A stretch of DNA of 64,000 bases. It comes from Chromatiaceae bacterium (GTDB lineage Bacteria > Pseudomonadota > Gammaproteobacteria > Chromatiales > Chromatiaceae). Within the stretch, counting starts at the first letter, position 1. The number at the start of each line of letters is the position of its first letter. Location: assembly GCA_024235415.1 (NCBI GenBank), contig JACKML010000009.1:61766-125765 (forward strand). The letters run 5' to 3'. Shown piece after piece: positions 17,389 to 26,389 of this stretch. Position numbers and translations under genes: made by a program. The notes beneath the pieces were generated by a model that had not been told where the DNA came from, ran no database searches, and saw nothing but the letters and a program-made list of their open reading frames with translations.

Positions 17389-18828
17389 ATGCCCTCAGAC
17401 ATCGCCGTCTACGGTCTCGGCGTCATGGGACGCAATATCGCCCACAACATGGTGGATCACGGCCTCCGGGTCACGGTGTACAACCGCACCGCCGCCGTCA
17501 CCGAGGCATTCGTCGAGGGGCTGCCGGCCGATTCCACGGTGCATGCGAGTTACGACCTTGCCGATCTGGCCGATTCTCTGGCCCGTCCACGCGTGGTGTT
17601 TCTGATGGCAACCGCCGGCAAGGTGGTCGATCTGGTGATCGACAGCCTGCTGCCGCATCTCGATGAAGGCGATGTGATCATCGATGGCGGCAATTCCTAC
17701 TTCCAGGATAGCCAGCGGCGCTGGCAGGGCCTGCGCGAACACGGCATCCGGTTCCTCGGCATGGGCATTTCTGGTGGCGAGGACGGTGCGCGGCACGGTC
17801 CCTCGATCATGCCGGGCGGCGACCCGCAGGCGTGGCCACTGGTACGCGACACCTTTCAACGCATCGCCGCGAAGGCCGATGACGGCGAGCCGTGTTGCCG
17901 CTGGGTCGGCGAAGGCGGTGCCGGCCACTATGTAAAGATGATCCACAACGGCATCGAGTATGGCGACATGCAGCTGATCGCCGAGGCCTGGCAGCTGATG
18001 CGCGATGGCCTGGGCATGGCAGCGAGCGAGATTGCCGAGACCTTCGCGCAGTGGAACCGGGGGGTGCTGTCTTCGTACCTGATCGAGATCACGGCCGCCA
18101 TCCTCAGGGTCACCGATGCGGACGGCACACCGCGGGTCGACCACATCCTGGACGCAGCCGGGCAAAAGGGCACCGGGCGCTGGACCGCCATCGATGCTCT
18201 GCAGCTGGGCGTCCCGCTGACGCTGATCAGCGAGGCGGTATTTGCACGCACCCTGTCCGCGATGAAAGACGAGCGGGTGGCGGCGGCGCAGCAGCTGGGC
18301 GGCGTCACCACGGGTTTCAGCGGTGACCGGGCAGCCATGCTCAAGGCCATACACGATGCCCTGTATGCGGCCAAGATCATTTCCTACGCACAGGGCTTCC
18401 TGCAGATGCGCACAGCTGCGGTCGAGTATGGCTGGCAACTCGCGTTCGGTGAAATCGCCTTGCTGTGGCGAGCCGGCTGCATCATCCGCAGCGGCTTTCT
18501 CGACGACATCAAAAAGGCCTTCGACCGGCGTCACGACCTGCCGAGCCTGCTGTTCGACGATTTCTTTGCCGCCGCCCTGCGCGACGCGGCACCTGGCTGG
18601 CGCGAGGCGGTGACGCTTGGCGTGGCCAACGGGATACCGCTGCCGGCGCTCGCTTCGGCGTTGAGCTTCTACGACGGATACCGCAGTGCGACACTGCCAG
18701 CCAATCTGCTGCAGGCGCAGCGCGATTACTTCGGTGCCCACACCTACCGACGAACCGATCGTGATCCGGAGACGCGCTGGCACACCCACTGGAGCAGTGA
18801 CCAGACCGAGGTGGCGATCGATGACTGA
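17389..18828 (+). CDS. gnd: 6-phosphogluconate dehydrogenase, decarboxylating
   Basis: 479 residues. It oxidises 6-phosphogluconate to ribulose 5-phosphate and CO2 with reduction of NADP+. Visible: the Rossmann motif VYGLGVMGRNIAHNMVDHG, the catalytic loop MGISGGEDGARHGPSIMPGG, HYVKMIHNGIEYGDMQLIAEA with the catalytic lysine, and the C-terminal KKAFDRR region. ATG 17389 begins the Rossmann fold directly; the open frame upstream is meaningless. It heads the 15-kb gnd-to-glgP block. The 241 bp upstream contain a direct repeat AGTTGTGC at 17224-17231 and 17235-17242 of unknown meaning. Confidence 0.95.
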   Translation: MPSDIAVYGLGVMGRNIAHNMVDHGLRVTVYNRTAAVTEAFVEGLPADSTVHASYDLADLADSLARPRVVFLMATAGKVVDLVIDSLLPHLDEGDVIIDGGNSYFQDSQRRWQGLREHGIRFLGMGISGGEDGARHGPSIMPGGDPQAWPLVRDTFQRIAAKADDGEPCCRWVGEGGAGHYVKMIHNGIEYGDMQLIAEAWQLMRDGLGMAASEIAETFAQWNRGVLSSYLIEITAAILRVTDADGTPRVDHILDAAGQKGTGRWTAIDALQLGVPLTLISEAVFARTLSAMKDERVAAAQQLGGVTTGFSGDRAAMLKAIHDALYAAKIISYAQGFLQMRTAAVEYGWQLAFGEIALLWRAGCIIRSGFLDDIKKAFDRRHDLPSLLFDDFFAAALRDAAPGWREAVTLGVANGIPLPALASALSFYDGYRSATLPANLLQAQRDYFGAHTYRRTDRDPETRWHTHWSSDQTEVAIDD

Positions 18829-20296
18829 GGCGTGCACGCTGATCATCTTTGGCGCCACCGGCAACCTGGCGCAGGTCAAGCTCCTGCCCGCGCTGTATCA
18901 CCTCGAGGCTGCCGGCCTGTTGACCTCCGAGATCCGCATCGTGTGCTCGGGCCGCACCGAGTTCAGCGAGGAAGGGTGGCGCGAGCACGTGCGCAAGACC
19001 ATCTCCGAGCGTGCCCGCGACCTCGTGCAGGCGCCCAACTGCGATACCTTCTGCCATCGCATGCACTATCACCAGGGCGACATCGCCGACCCGCAGACAT
19101 TTGAGCGCCTCGCCGCATTGCTGCGCGAGCCCGGGTTCCCCGACAACCACGTTTTCTATGTCTCACTGCCACCGGCCACCTATGGCGGTATCGTCGAATC
19201 ACTGGACCAGCACGGCATGCTGCACGAAGACGGCGCGTGGCGGCGTGTCGTGATCGAAAAGCCCTTCGGTTCCAGCCTCGAGAGTGCGCAGAACCTGCAA
19301 CGCAAGGTCAGCCGCCACCTGCGCGAGGACCAGACCTACCGCATCGACCACTACATGGGCAAGGCCATGGTGCAGAACGTACTGGTGTCACGCTTCGCCA
19401 ACCTGATGCTCGAACCCCTGTGGAACCGCAACTACATCGACCACGTACAGATCACCCGCACCGAGACCCTTGGCGTCGGCAAGCGGGCCGGCTTCTACGA
19501 GGGCACCGGCGCGCTGCGCGACATGCTGCAGAGCCACCTGATGCAGTTGATGGCACTGGTCGCCATGGAGCCGCCGGTGTCGATGGACGCAGACGAACTG
19601 CGCGACGAAAAGGTGAAAGTACTCAAGTCGATAAGGCCGATTCACCCGGCAGCGGTGGATTCGCAAGCCTACCGGGCGCAGTACGCACGCGGTCACGTCG
19701 ATGGCGCGAGCGTCCCCGGTTACCTCGAGGAACCCGGCGTTGCCCCTGACAGCGTGACCGAGACCTATGCGGCGCTGCGCCTCTACGTCGACAATTGGCG
19801 CTGGCGCGACGTGCCGTTCTACCTGCGCACCGGCAAGCGCATGGCCGAGGCGCGCACCATGGTTGCGATCTGCTTCAAGCAGCCGCCCAAGCATTTCTTT
19901 CGCAGCGCCCACATCGAAAGGCCGCCACCAAACTGGCTGATCATGAGCATTGCACCCGAGGAATCGCTGCGCCTGGAGATATCGGTCAAGGAACCGGGTC
20001 CGGAGATGAAGACGCGCCAGATCAGCCTCGATGCACCGTTCCGCTGCGAACACCACGCCCGGACCGATGCATACGAGGGCCTGCTGCTCGACGTAATCGA
20101 GGGTGACCGCTCCCTGTTCCTACGCTACGACGAGGTGGAATGGGCCTGGCGTATCGTCGATCCGGTACTTGGGGTCTGGGCCAGCGAGCGTGACTACATA
20201 CCGACCCATCCGGCGGGGCAATGGGAGCCTGAGGAAGTAAGCCGCATCTTCAACAGGGAACACCACCGCTGGCGCCACCTGGTGGATCCGGAATGA
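18821..20296 (+). CDS. zwf: Glucose-6-phosphate 1-dehydrogenase
   Basis: 491 residues, standard length. It oxidises glucose 6-phosphate to 6-phosphogluconolactone. The nucleotide-binding motif is IIFGATGNLAQVKLLPALYHL; EKPFGSS and the active-site RIDHYMGKAMVQN are present, the latter differing from the usual RIDHYLGKE in having Ala after the conserved lysine. The catalytic His is in ALRDMLQSHLMQLMAL. It overlaps the end of gnd by 8 bp, so translation is coupled. Confidence 0.96.
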   Translation: MTEACTLIIFGATGNLAQVKLLPALYHLEAAGLLTSEIRIVCSGRTEFSEEGWREHVRKTISERARDLVQAPNCDTFCHRMHYHQGDIADPQTFERLAALLREPGFPDNHVFYVSLPPATYGGIVESLDQHGMLHEDGAWRRVVIEKPFGSSLESAQNLQRKVSRHLREDQTYRIDHYMGKAMVQNVLVSRFANLMLEPLWNRNYIDHVQITRTETLGVGKRAGFYEGTGALRDMLQSHLMQLMALVAMEPPVSMDADELRDEKVKVLKSIRPIHPAAVDSQAYRAQYARGHVDGASVPGYLEEPGVAPDSVTETYAALRLYVDNWRWRDVPFYLRTGKRMAEARTMVAICFKQPPKHFFRSAHIERPPPNWLIMSIAPEESLRLEISVKEPGPEMKTRQISLDAPFRCEHHARTDAYEGLLLDVIEGDRSLFLRYDEVEWAWRIVDPVLGVWASERDYIPTHPAGQWEPEEVSRIFNREHHRWRHLVDPE

Positions 20297-20357
20297 TCGC
20301 CTGGCGGAAGGTCTTTACGCCCGTTATCGTGGCGATCAGGTGCAACAGGTGACGGTG

Positions 20358-21062
20358 ATGCAGGCGGATTGGCAGACCGAGGTGGACGCAGCGGCTGTGG
20401 CCGACGTGGCCTGCAGGCTGATCGGTATCGCGGCACGTGACGCCATCGCCGAACGCGGCAGGTTCCGGCTGGTACTGGCCGGCGGAAGCACCCCGATGGC
20501 GACATACCAGCGGCTGGCTGCCAGTGATCAGAACTGGAAGCGCTGGATCCTGTACTACGGAGACGAACGCTGCGTGCCGCCCGACGACCCGCAACGCAAC
20601 AGCCGGGCAGTGATCGCGACCGGCCTTGCGGAAAAGGTGGGGAAGCATTTCCCGATCCCTGCCGAACTGGGCGCCAAGACCGCAGCAACCGAATACCGGG
20701 CACGAATCAAGCCGGCGATGCCGTTCGACATGGTCCTGCTTGGCATGGGCGAAGACGGACATACCGCAAGTCTGTTTCCCGGCCATGACTGGCCGGACAA
20801 GACCGTGTTTGCAGTAAAAAACTCGCCAAAGCCACCGGCGGAACGCGTGACCCTGGGCGTCAAGGCACTGCAAAACTGTCGCTCGATGCTGATCCTGGTT
20901 ACCGGAGAACACAAGGCACGCGCCGTGCAGCAATGGCGGGCCGGTGCGGACCTGCCGGTGGCAAGGGTCGGCGATATCGGACAGGCGCTGGTGGTGGTCG
21001 AGAGGAAGTGTCTCGAGCTTGCCGCCGATCAATCAGGCAGCTGCGCGGTGCCTTTAGAGTAA
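20358..21062 (+). CDS. pgl: 6-phosphogluconolactonase
   Basis: 234 residues, DevB/SOL family. It hydrolyses the lactone made by Zwf. Motifs are FRLVLAGGSTPMATYQRLA, WILYYGDERCVPPDDPQRN and DMVLLGMGEDGHTASLFPG. The ATG at 20358 has AGGTGA 5 nt upstream; two GTG codons just before it are alternatives. It is separated from zwf by 61 bp, the longest gap in the gnd-glgP block, and ends 5 bp before glk. Confidence 0.95.
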   Translation: MQADWQTEVDAAAVADVACRLIGIAARDAIAERGRFRLVLAGGSTPMATYQRLAASDQNWKRWILYYGDERCVPPDDPQRNSRAVIATGLAEKVGKHFPIPAELGAKTAATEYRARIKPAMPFDMVLLGMGEDGHTASLFPGHDWPDKTVFAVKNSPKPPAERVTLGVKALQNCRSMLILVTGEHKARAVQQWRAGADLPVARVGDIGQALVVVERKCLELAADQSGSCAVPLE

Positions 21063-21067
21063 GAACG

Positions 21068-22015
21068 ATGACGTCACTCGCAGCAGACATCGGTGGCACC
21101 TTCAGCCGGTTATCCTGGACATCCACCGGGGGCACAGCTGAGCAGCGTTTCAGCAATGCTGAATTCGACAGCCTGGAGGCCGTGATCGACCAGGGACTCG
21201 CGTTGTACGGCCATGCCGGCGAGACCATCGACGAGATGGTCCTGGCGTTGCCGGGCCCGGTCCATTGCGACCCCGTGGTGCTGACCAACATCAACTGGCG
21301 GGTGCAGCGCGCTGCACTGCAACAACGCTATCGCATCCGGCACCTGACCATTGTCAACGACTTCCAGGCGGCAGCGCTCGGCGCTATTGCCGAACCCTAC
21401 GAACGCCTCAAGGTCCTGAATGCCGCCACGCCGGAAGAAGGACCGCTGGTGGTGGCCGGTGCCGGTACCGGACTGGGGATGGCGTGGCTGCCCGCATCCG
21501 GCTTTTCCGGCCTGCCGCGCGCCACCGAGGGCGGCCATCTTGACTTTGCGCCGAACAACGCGCGTGAACTGGAATTGCATCGCTGGCTCAGCGAACGCTA
21601 TGGACACGTCTCTTATGAGCGTATCCTGAGCGGCGACGGCCTACTCGATACCTACCGGTTTCTTGCCGGAGGCGACGGGCAGGCAGCGTCACCTGCGCAG
21701 ATCAAGGCCCTGGCAGACCGGGGCGACGGACATGCCGGTGACGCGATCCGGATATTCGTCGACGTGTTTGCCGGCTATGCCGGCAACCTGGCACTGGCCT
21801 TCAACCCCAGCGCAGGCATTTATCTTTGCGGGGGACTCACCGCGCACCTGGCGGACTGGTTCGACCCGACCGCCTTTGCGATTGCCTTTTGCAACAAGGG
21901 CCGCATGGCCGACGTCGTCAGACAAATTCCGGTTTTTCTCGTGACCCGGCAGGACACCGGTCTGGCGGGAGCGAAAGCGATTTTGAAAAAGGAACTACAG
22001 GGCAGAGCGACATGA
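21068..22015 (+). CDS. glk: Glucokinase
   Basis: 315 residues, the bacterial glucokinase family (as E. coli Glk). It phosphorylates free glucose with ATP. Motifs are AADIGGTFSRLSW (phosphate loop), LALPGPVHCDPVVLTNINW, VNDFQAAALGAIAEPYE and VAGAGTGLGMAWLP. Here it can recapture glucose released from glycogen by the GH57 enzyme and MalQ, feeding Zwf encoded upstream. glgC starts within its stop codon (4-bp overlap). Confidence 0.93.
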   Translation: MTSLAADIGGTFSRLSWTSTGGTAEQRFSNAEFDSLEAVIDQGLALYGHAGETIDEMVLALPGPVHCDPVVLTNINWRVQRAALQQRYRIRHLTIVNDFQAAALGAIAEPYERLKVLNAATPEEGPLVVAGAGTGLGMAWLPASGFSGLPRATEGGHLDFAPNNARELELHRWLSERYGHVSYERILSGDGLLDTYRFLAGGDGQAASPAQIKALADRGDGHAGDAIRIFVDVFAGYAGNLALAFNPSAGIYLCGGLTAHLADWFDPTAFAIAFCNKGRMADVVRQIPVFLVTRQDTGLAGAKAILKKELQGRAT

Positions 22016-23310
22016 CAAGCAGTAAGGAACAGCACCATCTGTACAAGTACTACGTCGAACCCCAGGCAGTAAGCGACCTGACCCGCCGCACGCTGGTCCT
22101 GGTGCTGGCCGGTGGCGAAGGCTCGAGACTCAAGAACCTCACCAAGTGGCGCGCCAAGCCGGCGGTACCCTTTGGTGGCAAGTACCGGATCATCGATTTC
22201 GCGCTGTCCAATTGCATCAACTCCGGACTGCGTCGCATCGGGGTACTCACCCAGTACAAGTCGCACTCACTGATCCGCCACCTGCAGCGCGCCTGGGGCT
22301 TCATGCGCCCGGAGATCGGCGAGTTCGTCGAGATCATACCGGCGCAACAACGCCTGCGACCGGAGTGGTACCAGGGTACGGCAGACGCCATCTACCAAAA
22401 CCTGGATATCGTGTACCGCCACGAGCCGGACTATGTGCTGGTCCTCGGTGGCGATCACATCTACACGATGAACTACGCCAAGATGCTGGCCGCACATGTC
22501 CAGGCGGAAGCCGAACTGACGATCGGCTGTATCGAGGCGCCGGCCGATGAGGCCAAGGCGTTCGGCGTGATGTCGGTCGACGAGGACTACCGGATCACCC
22601 GATTTGCCGAAAAACCCGCCGATCCCGAATGCATACCCGGCAAGCCCGGCATCGCACTGGCTTCGATGGGGATCTACATCTTCTCGATGGAATTCCTGAC
22701 CAAGGCGCTGATCCAGGATGCCGAGAACGAGGCATCGGCGCACGATTTCGGCAAGGACATCATTCCCGCCGCCATCGAGAACGCCAAGTCGATCGCCTAC
22801 CCTTTCCTGAACAACCTGGGTGAACCGGCGTACTGGCGCGACGTGGGGTCTCTGTATTCGTACTGGAAGGCCAACATCGAACTGTGTGACATCGAACCCG
22901 AACTCAACCTCTACGAACGCGATTGGCCGATCTGGACCTACCAGGCGCAGAGCCCGCCGGCGAAGTTCGCGTTCGACGACGAGGAACGGCGCGGCCAGGC
23001 AATCGATTCGCTGGTAGCTGGCGGCTGCATCATCTCCGGCGCCAAGGTCAAACGCTCGGTGATCTTTTTCAACACCCAGATCGAGACAGGATCGTACGTC
23101 AAGGAAAGCGTGATCCTGCCCAAAGTGCGTATCGGCCGGAATTGCAAGCTGACGCGTTGCGTCGTGGACAAGGGCACGGTGATTCCGGACGGCATGGAGA
23201 TCGGCACTGACCCTGACGAGGATCGCAAGCGTTTCCTCGTGACCGATGAAGGCATTACCCTGGTTACCCCTGGCATGATGAATCAACGCCTGCACTACGA
23301 GCGCGACTGA
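22012..23310 (+). CDS. glgC: Glucose-1-phosphate adenylyltransferase
   Basis: 432 residues. It makes ADP-glucose, the committed step of glycogen synthesis. Motifs are LVLVLAGGEGSRLKNLTKWRA (nucleotide binding), KPAVPFGGKYRIIDFALSN, WYQGTADAIYQN and LVLGGDHIYTMNY, then the left-handed beta-helix C-terminal domain (SGAKVKRSVIF, SYVKESVILPKVRIG). The N-terminal arginine-rich region should bind the allosteric regulators. It overlaps glk by 4 bp and is 3 bp from the GH57 gene. Confidence 0.96.
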   Translation: MTSSKEQHHLYKYYVEPQAVSDLTRRTLVLVLAGGEGSRLKNLTKWRAKPAVPFGGKYRIIDFALSNCINSGLRRIGVLTQYKSHSLIRHLQRAWGFMRPEIGEFVEIIPAQQRLRPEWYQGTADAIYQNLDIVYRHEPDYVLVLGGDHIYTMNYAKMLAAHVQAEAELTIGCIEAPADEAKAFGVMSVDEDYRITRFAEKPADPECIPGKPGIALASMGIYIFSMEFLTKALIQDAENEASAHDFGKDIIPAAIENAKSIAYPFLNNLGEPAYWRDVGSLYSYWKANIELCDIEPELNLYERDWPIWTYQAQSPPAKFAFDDEERRGQAIDSLVAGGCIISGAKVKRSVIFFNTQIETGSYVKESVILPKVRIGRNCKLTRCVVDKGTVIPDGMEIGTDPDEDRKRFLVTDEGITLVTPGMMNQRLHYERD

Positions 23311-23313
23311 CCC

Positions 23314-25038
23314 ATGAACACCACCGCTTCACCGCACATAAACCTGGTGCTGTGCTGGCATATGCACCAGCCCTGGTATCGCGAGAGCCAGGACGGGGAC
23401 TACTGCCTGCCATGGGTCTACCTGCATGCGCTGAAGGATTATGTCGACATGGCGGCACACCTCGAGGCGCATCCCAAGATGCGCTGTGTGGTGAACTTCA
23501 CGCCGGTCCTGCTCGAACAGCTCGACGACTATGGGCAGCAGTTCAAAAAGCACCTGAATACCGGGAGTCGTTTTTCCGACCCTCTGTTGAACCTGCTGGC
23601 AGGTGTCGAACCGATACCGTCGGATGCGACGCAGCGCATCGAGATCGTCCGCGCCTGCCGGCGTGCACACGCGCCGCTGATGATCGATGTCTACCCGCGT
23701 TTTCGCAGCCTGTTCGACATGGTGATGTCGTTCGATGGCAAGCAGGTGGACGAAGACCGCCTGGCCTATATGAACGAGCAGTTCTTTCTCGACCTGCTGG
23801 CGTGGTATCACATCGCCTGGCTTGGCCACTCGTTGAAACAACTGCCTCAAGTAAAGGCATTGCTGGAACACGAGGCCGTATTCGATCAGGCGGCTCGGCG
23901 TGAGCTGTTACGGGTCATGAGCGAGGCATTCGAAGGGCTGTTCGAACGTTACCGCAAACTGGCGCAGAGCAGTCAGATCGAGCTCTCGATGACCCCGTAT
24001 GGGCACCCGATCGTCCCCCTGTTGATCGACATGGACTCCATGCACGGTGCCCTGCCCGAGGCGCAGGGCCCGGAGGAAGACAAATATCCGGGCGGCCTGG
24101 AACGCGCGCGCTGGCATATGCGTGAGGGTCTGCGGGTATTCGAACACTACCTCGGCTGTCGCCCGCAGGGCGTTTGGCTGTCGGAGGGCGGCGTCAGTAG
24201 CGACGCACTGAAGCTGCTCGACGAATTCGACATGGCATGGAGCGCCTCGGGTGAGGGCGTGTGGCACAACAGTCGATTCCTGTCAGGTCTCGAGGCCAAT
24301 GGCGAGCGCGCCCGGCGCAGCCTGTTCTGCGCCCACGCGGTAGAGGGATGCGAGACGCGCATGTTCTTCCGTGACGACGGACTGTCTGACATGATCGGTT
24401 TCGAGTATCAGCAATGGAATGCCGGTGATGCTGCGGCCGACTTCGGTCAGCACCTCAAGAACATCGCCAACTATCTGGGCGACCGCTGCAACGAGCACGT
24501 CGTGAGCGTCATCCTCGACGGCGAGAACGCCTGGGAGTATTACCGCGACAACGCGTTCCATTTCATCGGCGCGCTCTACGAGACACTGGCCAACAGCGAA
24601 CATATCCATCCGATAACCTTCACCGAGGCGCTCGACTACTGCCCACCGCAGGCACTGCCGGCACTGTGCCCCGGCAGCTGGGTGTATGGTTCTTTCTCCA
24701 CCTGGATCGGCGAAGAGGACAAGAACCGCGCATGGGACATGCTGGTAGAGGCGAAAAAAGTCTATGACCGGGTTACCGGCTCCCGGCGTATCAACGCCGA
24801 TGACATCATCGACCTGGAACGCCAGCTGGCCATCTGCGAGGGATCGGACTGGTTCTGGTGGTTCGGTGATCACAACCCGGCGGACAGCGTGAGCGACTTC
24901 GATCGCCTGTACCGCCAGCAGTTGAAGAATCTCTACCAGATGCTTGGCGAAGAGGCACCGTCGAATCTGGACAGGCCGATCTCGATCGGCGGCGGAAATG
25001 CAGAAAACAGCGGTACGATGCGACGTGGTCATGGATGA
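23314..25038 (+). CDS. Glycoside hydrolase family 57 protein (alpha-glucan acting)
   Basis: 574 residues. GH57 landmarks are the N-terminal VLCWHMHQPWYRES, the probable nucleophile Glu in GVWLSEGGVS, and the probable acid/base Asp in ILDGENAWEYY. No signal peptide, so it acts in the cytoplasm on glycogen or maltodextrin. GH57 includes alpha-amylases, 4-alpha-glucanotransferases, amylopullulanases and branching enzymes, and sequence alone does not decide. With a GH13 branching enzyme (glgB) and MalQ in the same operon, a hydrolytic or debranching role is the more useful guess. Confidence 0.88.
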   Translation: MNTTASPHINLVLCWHMHQPWYRESQDGDYCLPWVYLHALKDYVDMAAHLEAHPKMRCVVNFTPVLLEQLDDYGQQFKKHLNTGSRFSDPLLNLLAGVEPIPSDATQRIEIVRACRRAHAPLMIDVYPRFRSLFDMVMSFDGKQVDEDRLAYMNEQFFLDLLAWYHIAWLGHSLKQLPQVKALLEHEAVFDQAARRELLRVMSEAFEGLFERYRKLAQSSQIELSMTPYGHPIVPLLIDMDSMHGALPEAQGPEEDKYPGGLERARWHMREGLRVFEHYLGCRPQGVWLSEGGVSSDALKLLDEFDMAWSASGEGVWHNSRFLSGLEANGERARRSLFCAHAVEGCETRMFFRDDGLSDMIGFEYQQWNAGDAAADFGQHLKNIANYLGDRCNEHVVSVILDGENAWEYYRDNAFHFIGALYETLANSEHIHPITFTEALDYCPPQALPALCPGSWVYGSFSTWIGEEDKNRAWDMLVEAKKVYDRVTGSRRINADDIIDLERQLAICEGSDWFWWFGDHNPADSVSDFDRLYRQQLKNLYQMLGEEAPSNLDRPISIGGGNAENSGTMRRGHG

Positions 25039-26389
25039 GGAAACCGGTACCCGCCGCGCGGGCATCCTGCTGCATGTCACTTCGCTGCCGTCGGGACGAT
25101 TGAACGACGACGCACGTCGCTGGCTGGATTTCATGGCGAATGCCGGGCTGTCCGTGTGGCAGGTACTCCCGTTGGTCATTCCGGACGCCAACGACTCGCC
25201 CTATCAGAGCCCTTCCGCATTTGCCACCGACCCGCGGCTGCTGCCGCGGCGCGACGACCCGGTGAACCAGTCGGATTTCGAGGAGTACTGCGTCAAACAT
25301 GCCCAGTGGTTGGATGACTTCGCGCTGTTCCAGGTCATCAAGCGCCGCTATGCCCAGCAGTCGTGGGTCGACTGGCCCGACCCCTGGCGCCACCGCGACA
25401 CCAAAGCGTTGCGCACAACGCGCGAGCAGGCGGGTGCTGAAATTCTGCAGATCATGCAGCAGCAGTACCGGCTGGATCGGGCATGGACGGGGATTCGGGA
25501 GCATGCGCGTGATCTTGGCATCGAGCTGTTCGGCGACGTCCCGATCTTCGTTGCCCACGACAGCGCCGACACCTGGTCGCGGCCGCAGGACTTTCTGCTC
25601 GACGACGAAGGCCAGCCGACCCATGTGACCGGTGTTCCACCAGACTACTTTGCCGAGTTCGGCCAACGTTGGGGCAATCCGCACTACCGCTGGGACAAGA
25701 TGCAGGAGAACGGTTTCGCCTGGTGGATCGCACGCATGCAACGGCAGTACGAACTCTTCGACATGGTGCGTATCGATCACTTCCGCGGGTTGGTGGCGGT
25801 ATGGATGATCGAGGCCGCCTGCCCGACTGCCGTCGAAGGTTTCTGGGAGGACACCCCCGGCGATGCGTTGCTCGCCAGAGTACAGGACGCCTTTCCCGAT
25901 CTTCACATCGTGGCCGAAGACCTCGGCGTCATCACCGAAGAGGTGCGGAAACTGCGGCGGAAGTACCATCTCCCCGGGATGGCCGTGCTGCAGTTTGCGT
26001 TCGACCATTTTGCCGACAATCCACACAAGCCAGGCAACATCACGCCCGACACGATCGTGTATACCGGCACCCACGACAATGACACCTGCGTCGGCTGGTT
26101 CAGCAAGCTGCAGGCACATGAAAAGGAGTTCGTGTTTCAGGTCCTTGAAACGGCGCCGACGACCGACATTGCCGACCTCATGATCCAGACCGCGATGCAC
26201 AGCAAGGCATCCCTCGCCATGGCGCCACTGCAGGACTTTCTCGGCCTCGGCAGCAAGGCACGCATGAACACCCCCGGTGTCAGCGAAGGCAACTGGCGCT
26301 GGCGATTCGAGTGGGACATGCTGCCCGAGACCCTTCCGGAGCGAATCAAGCACATGATCACCGAAAGCGGGAGGCTGCATGCCCGCTAA
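25031..26389 (+). CDS. malQ: 4-alpha-glucanotransferase (amylomaltase)
   Basis: 452 residues, GH77. It disproportionates maltodextrins, releasing glucose. Landmarks are RRAGILLHVTSLPSG, WQVLPLVIPDANDSPYQSPS, the nucleophile Asp in MVRIDHFRGL, the acid/base Glu in HIVAEDLGVITEE and the Asp in YTGTHDNDTCVGW. ATG 25031 overlaps the GH57 stop by 8 bp; ATG 24998 is an alternative that adds 11 residues without family similarity. It ends 11 bp into glgB. Confidence 0.93.
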   Translation: MDEETGTRRAGILLHVTSLPSGRLNDDARRWLDFMANAGLSVWQVLPLVIPDANDSPYQSPSAFATDPRLLPRRDDPVNQSDFEEYCVKHAQWLDDFALFQVIKRRYAQQSWVDWPDPWRHRDTKALRTTREQAGAEILQIMQQQYRLDRAWTGIREHARDLGIELFGDVPIFVAHDSADTWSRPQDFLLDDEGQPTHVTGVPPDYFAEFGQRWGNPHYRWDKMQENGFAWWIARMQRQYELFDMVRIDHFRGLVAVWMIEAACPTAVEGFWEDTPGDALLARVQDAFPDLHIVAEDLGVITEEVRKLRRKYHLPGMAVLQFAFDHFADNPHKPGNITPDTIVYTGTHDNDTCVGWFSKLQAHEKEFVFQVLETAPTTDIADLMIQTAMHSKASLAMAPLQDFLGLGSKARMNTPGVSEGNWRWRFEWDMLPETLPERIKHMITESGRLHAR

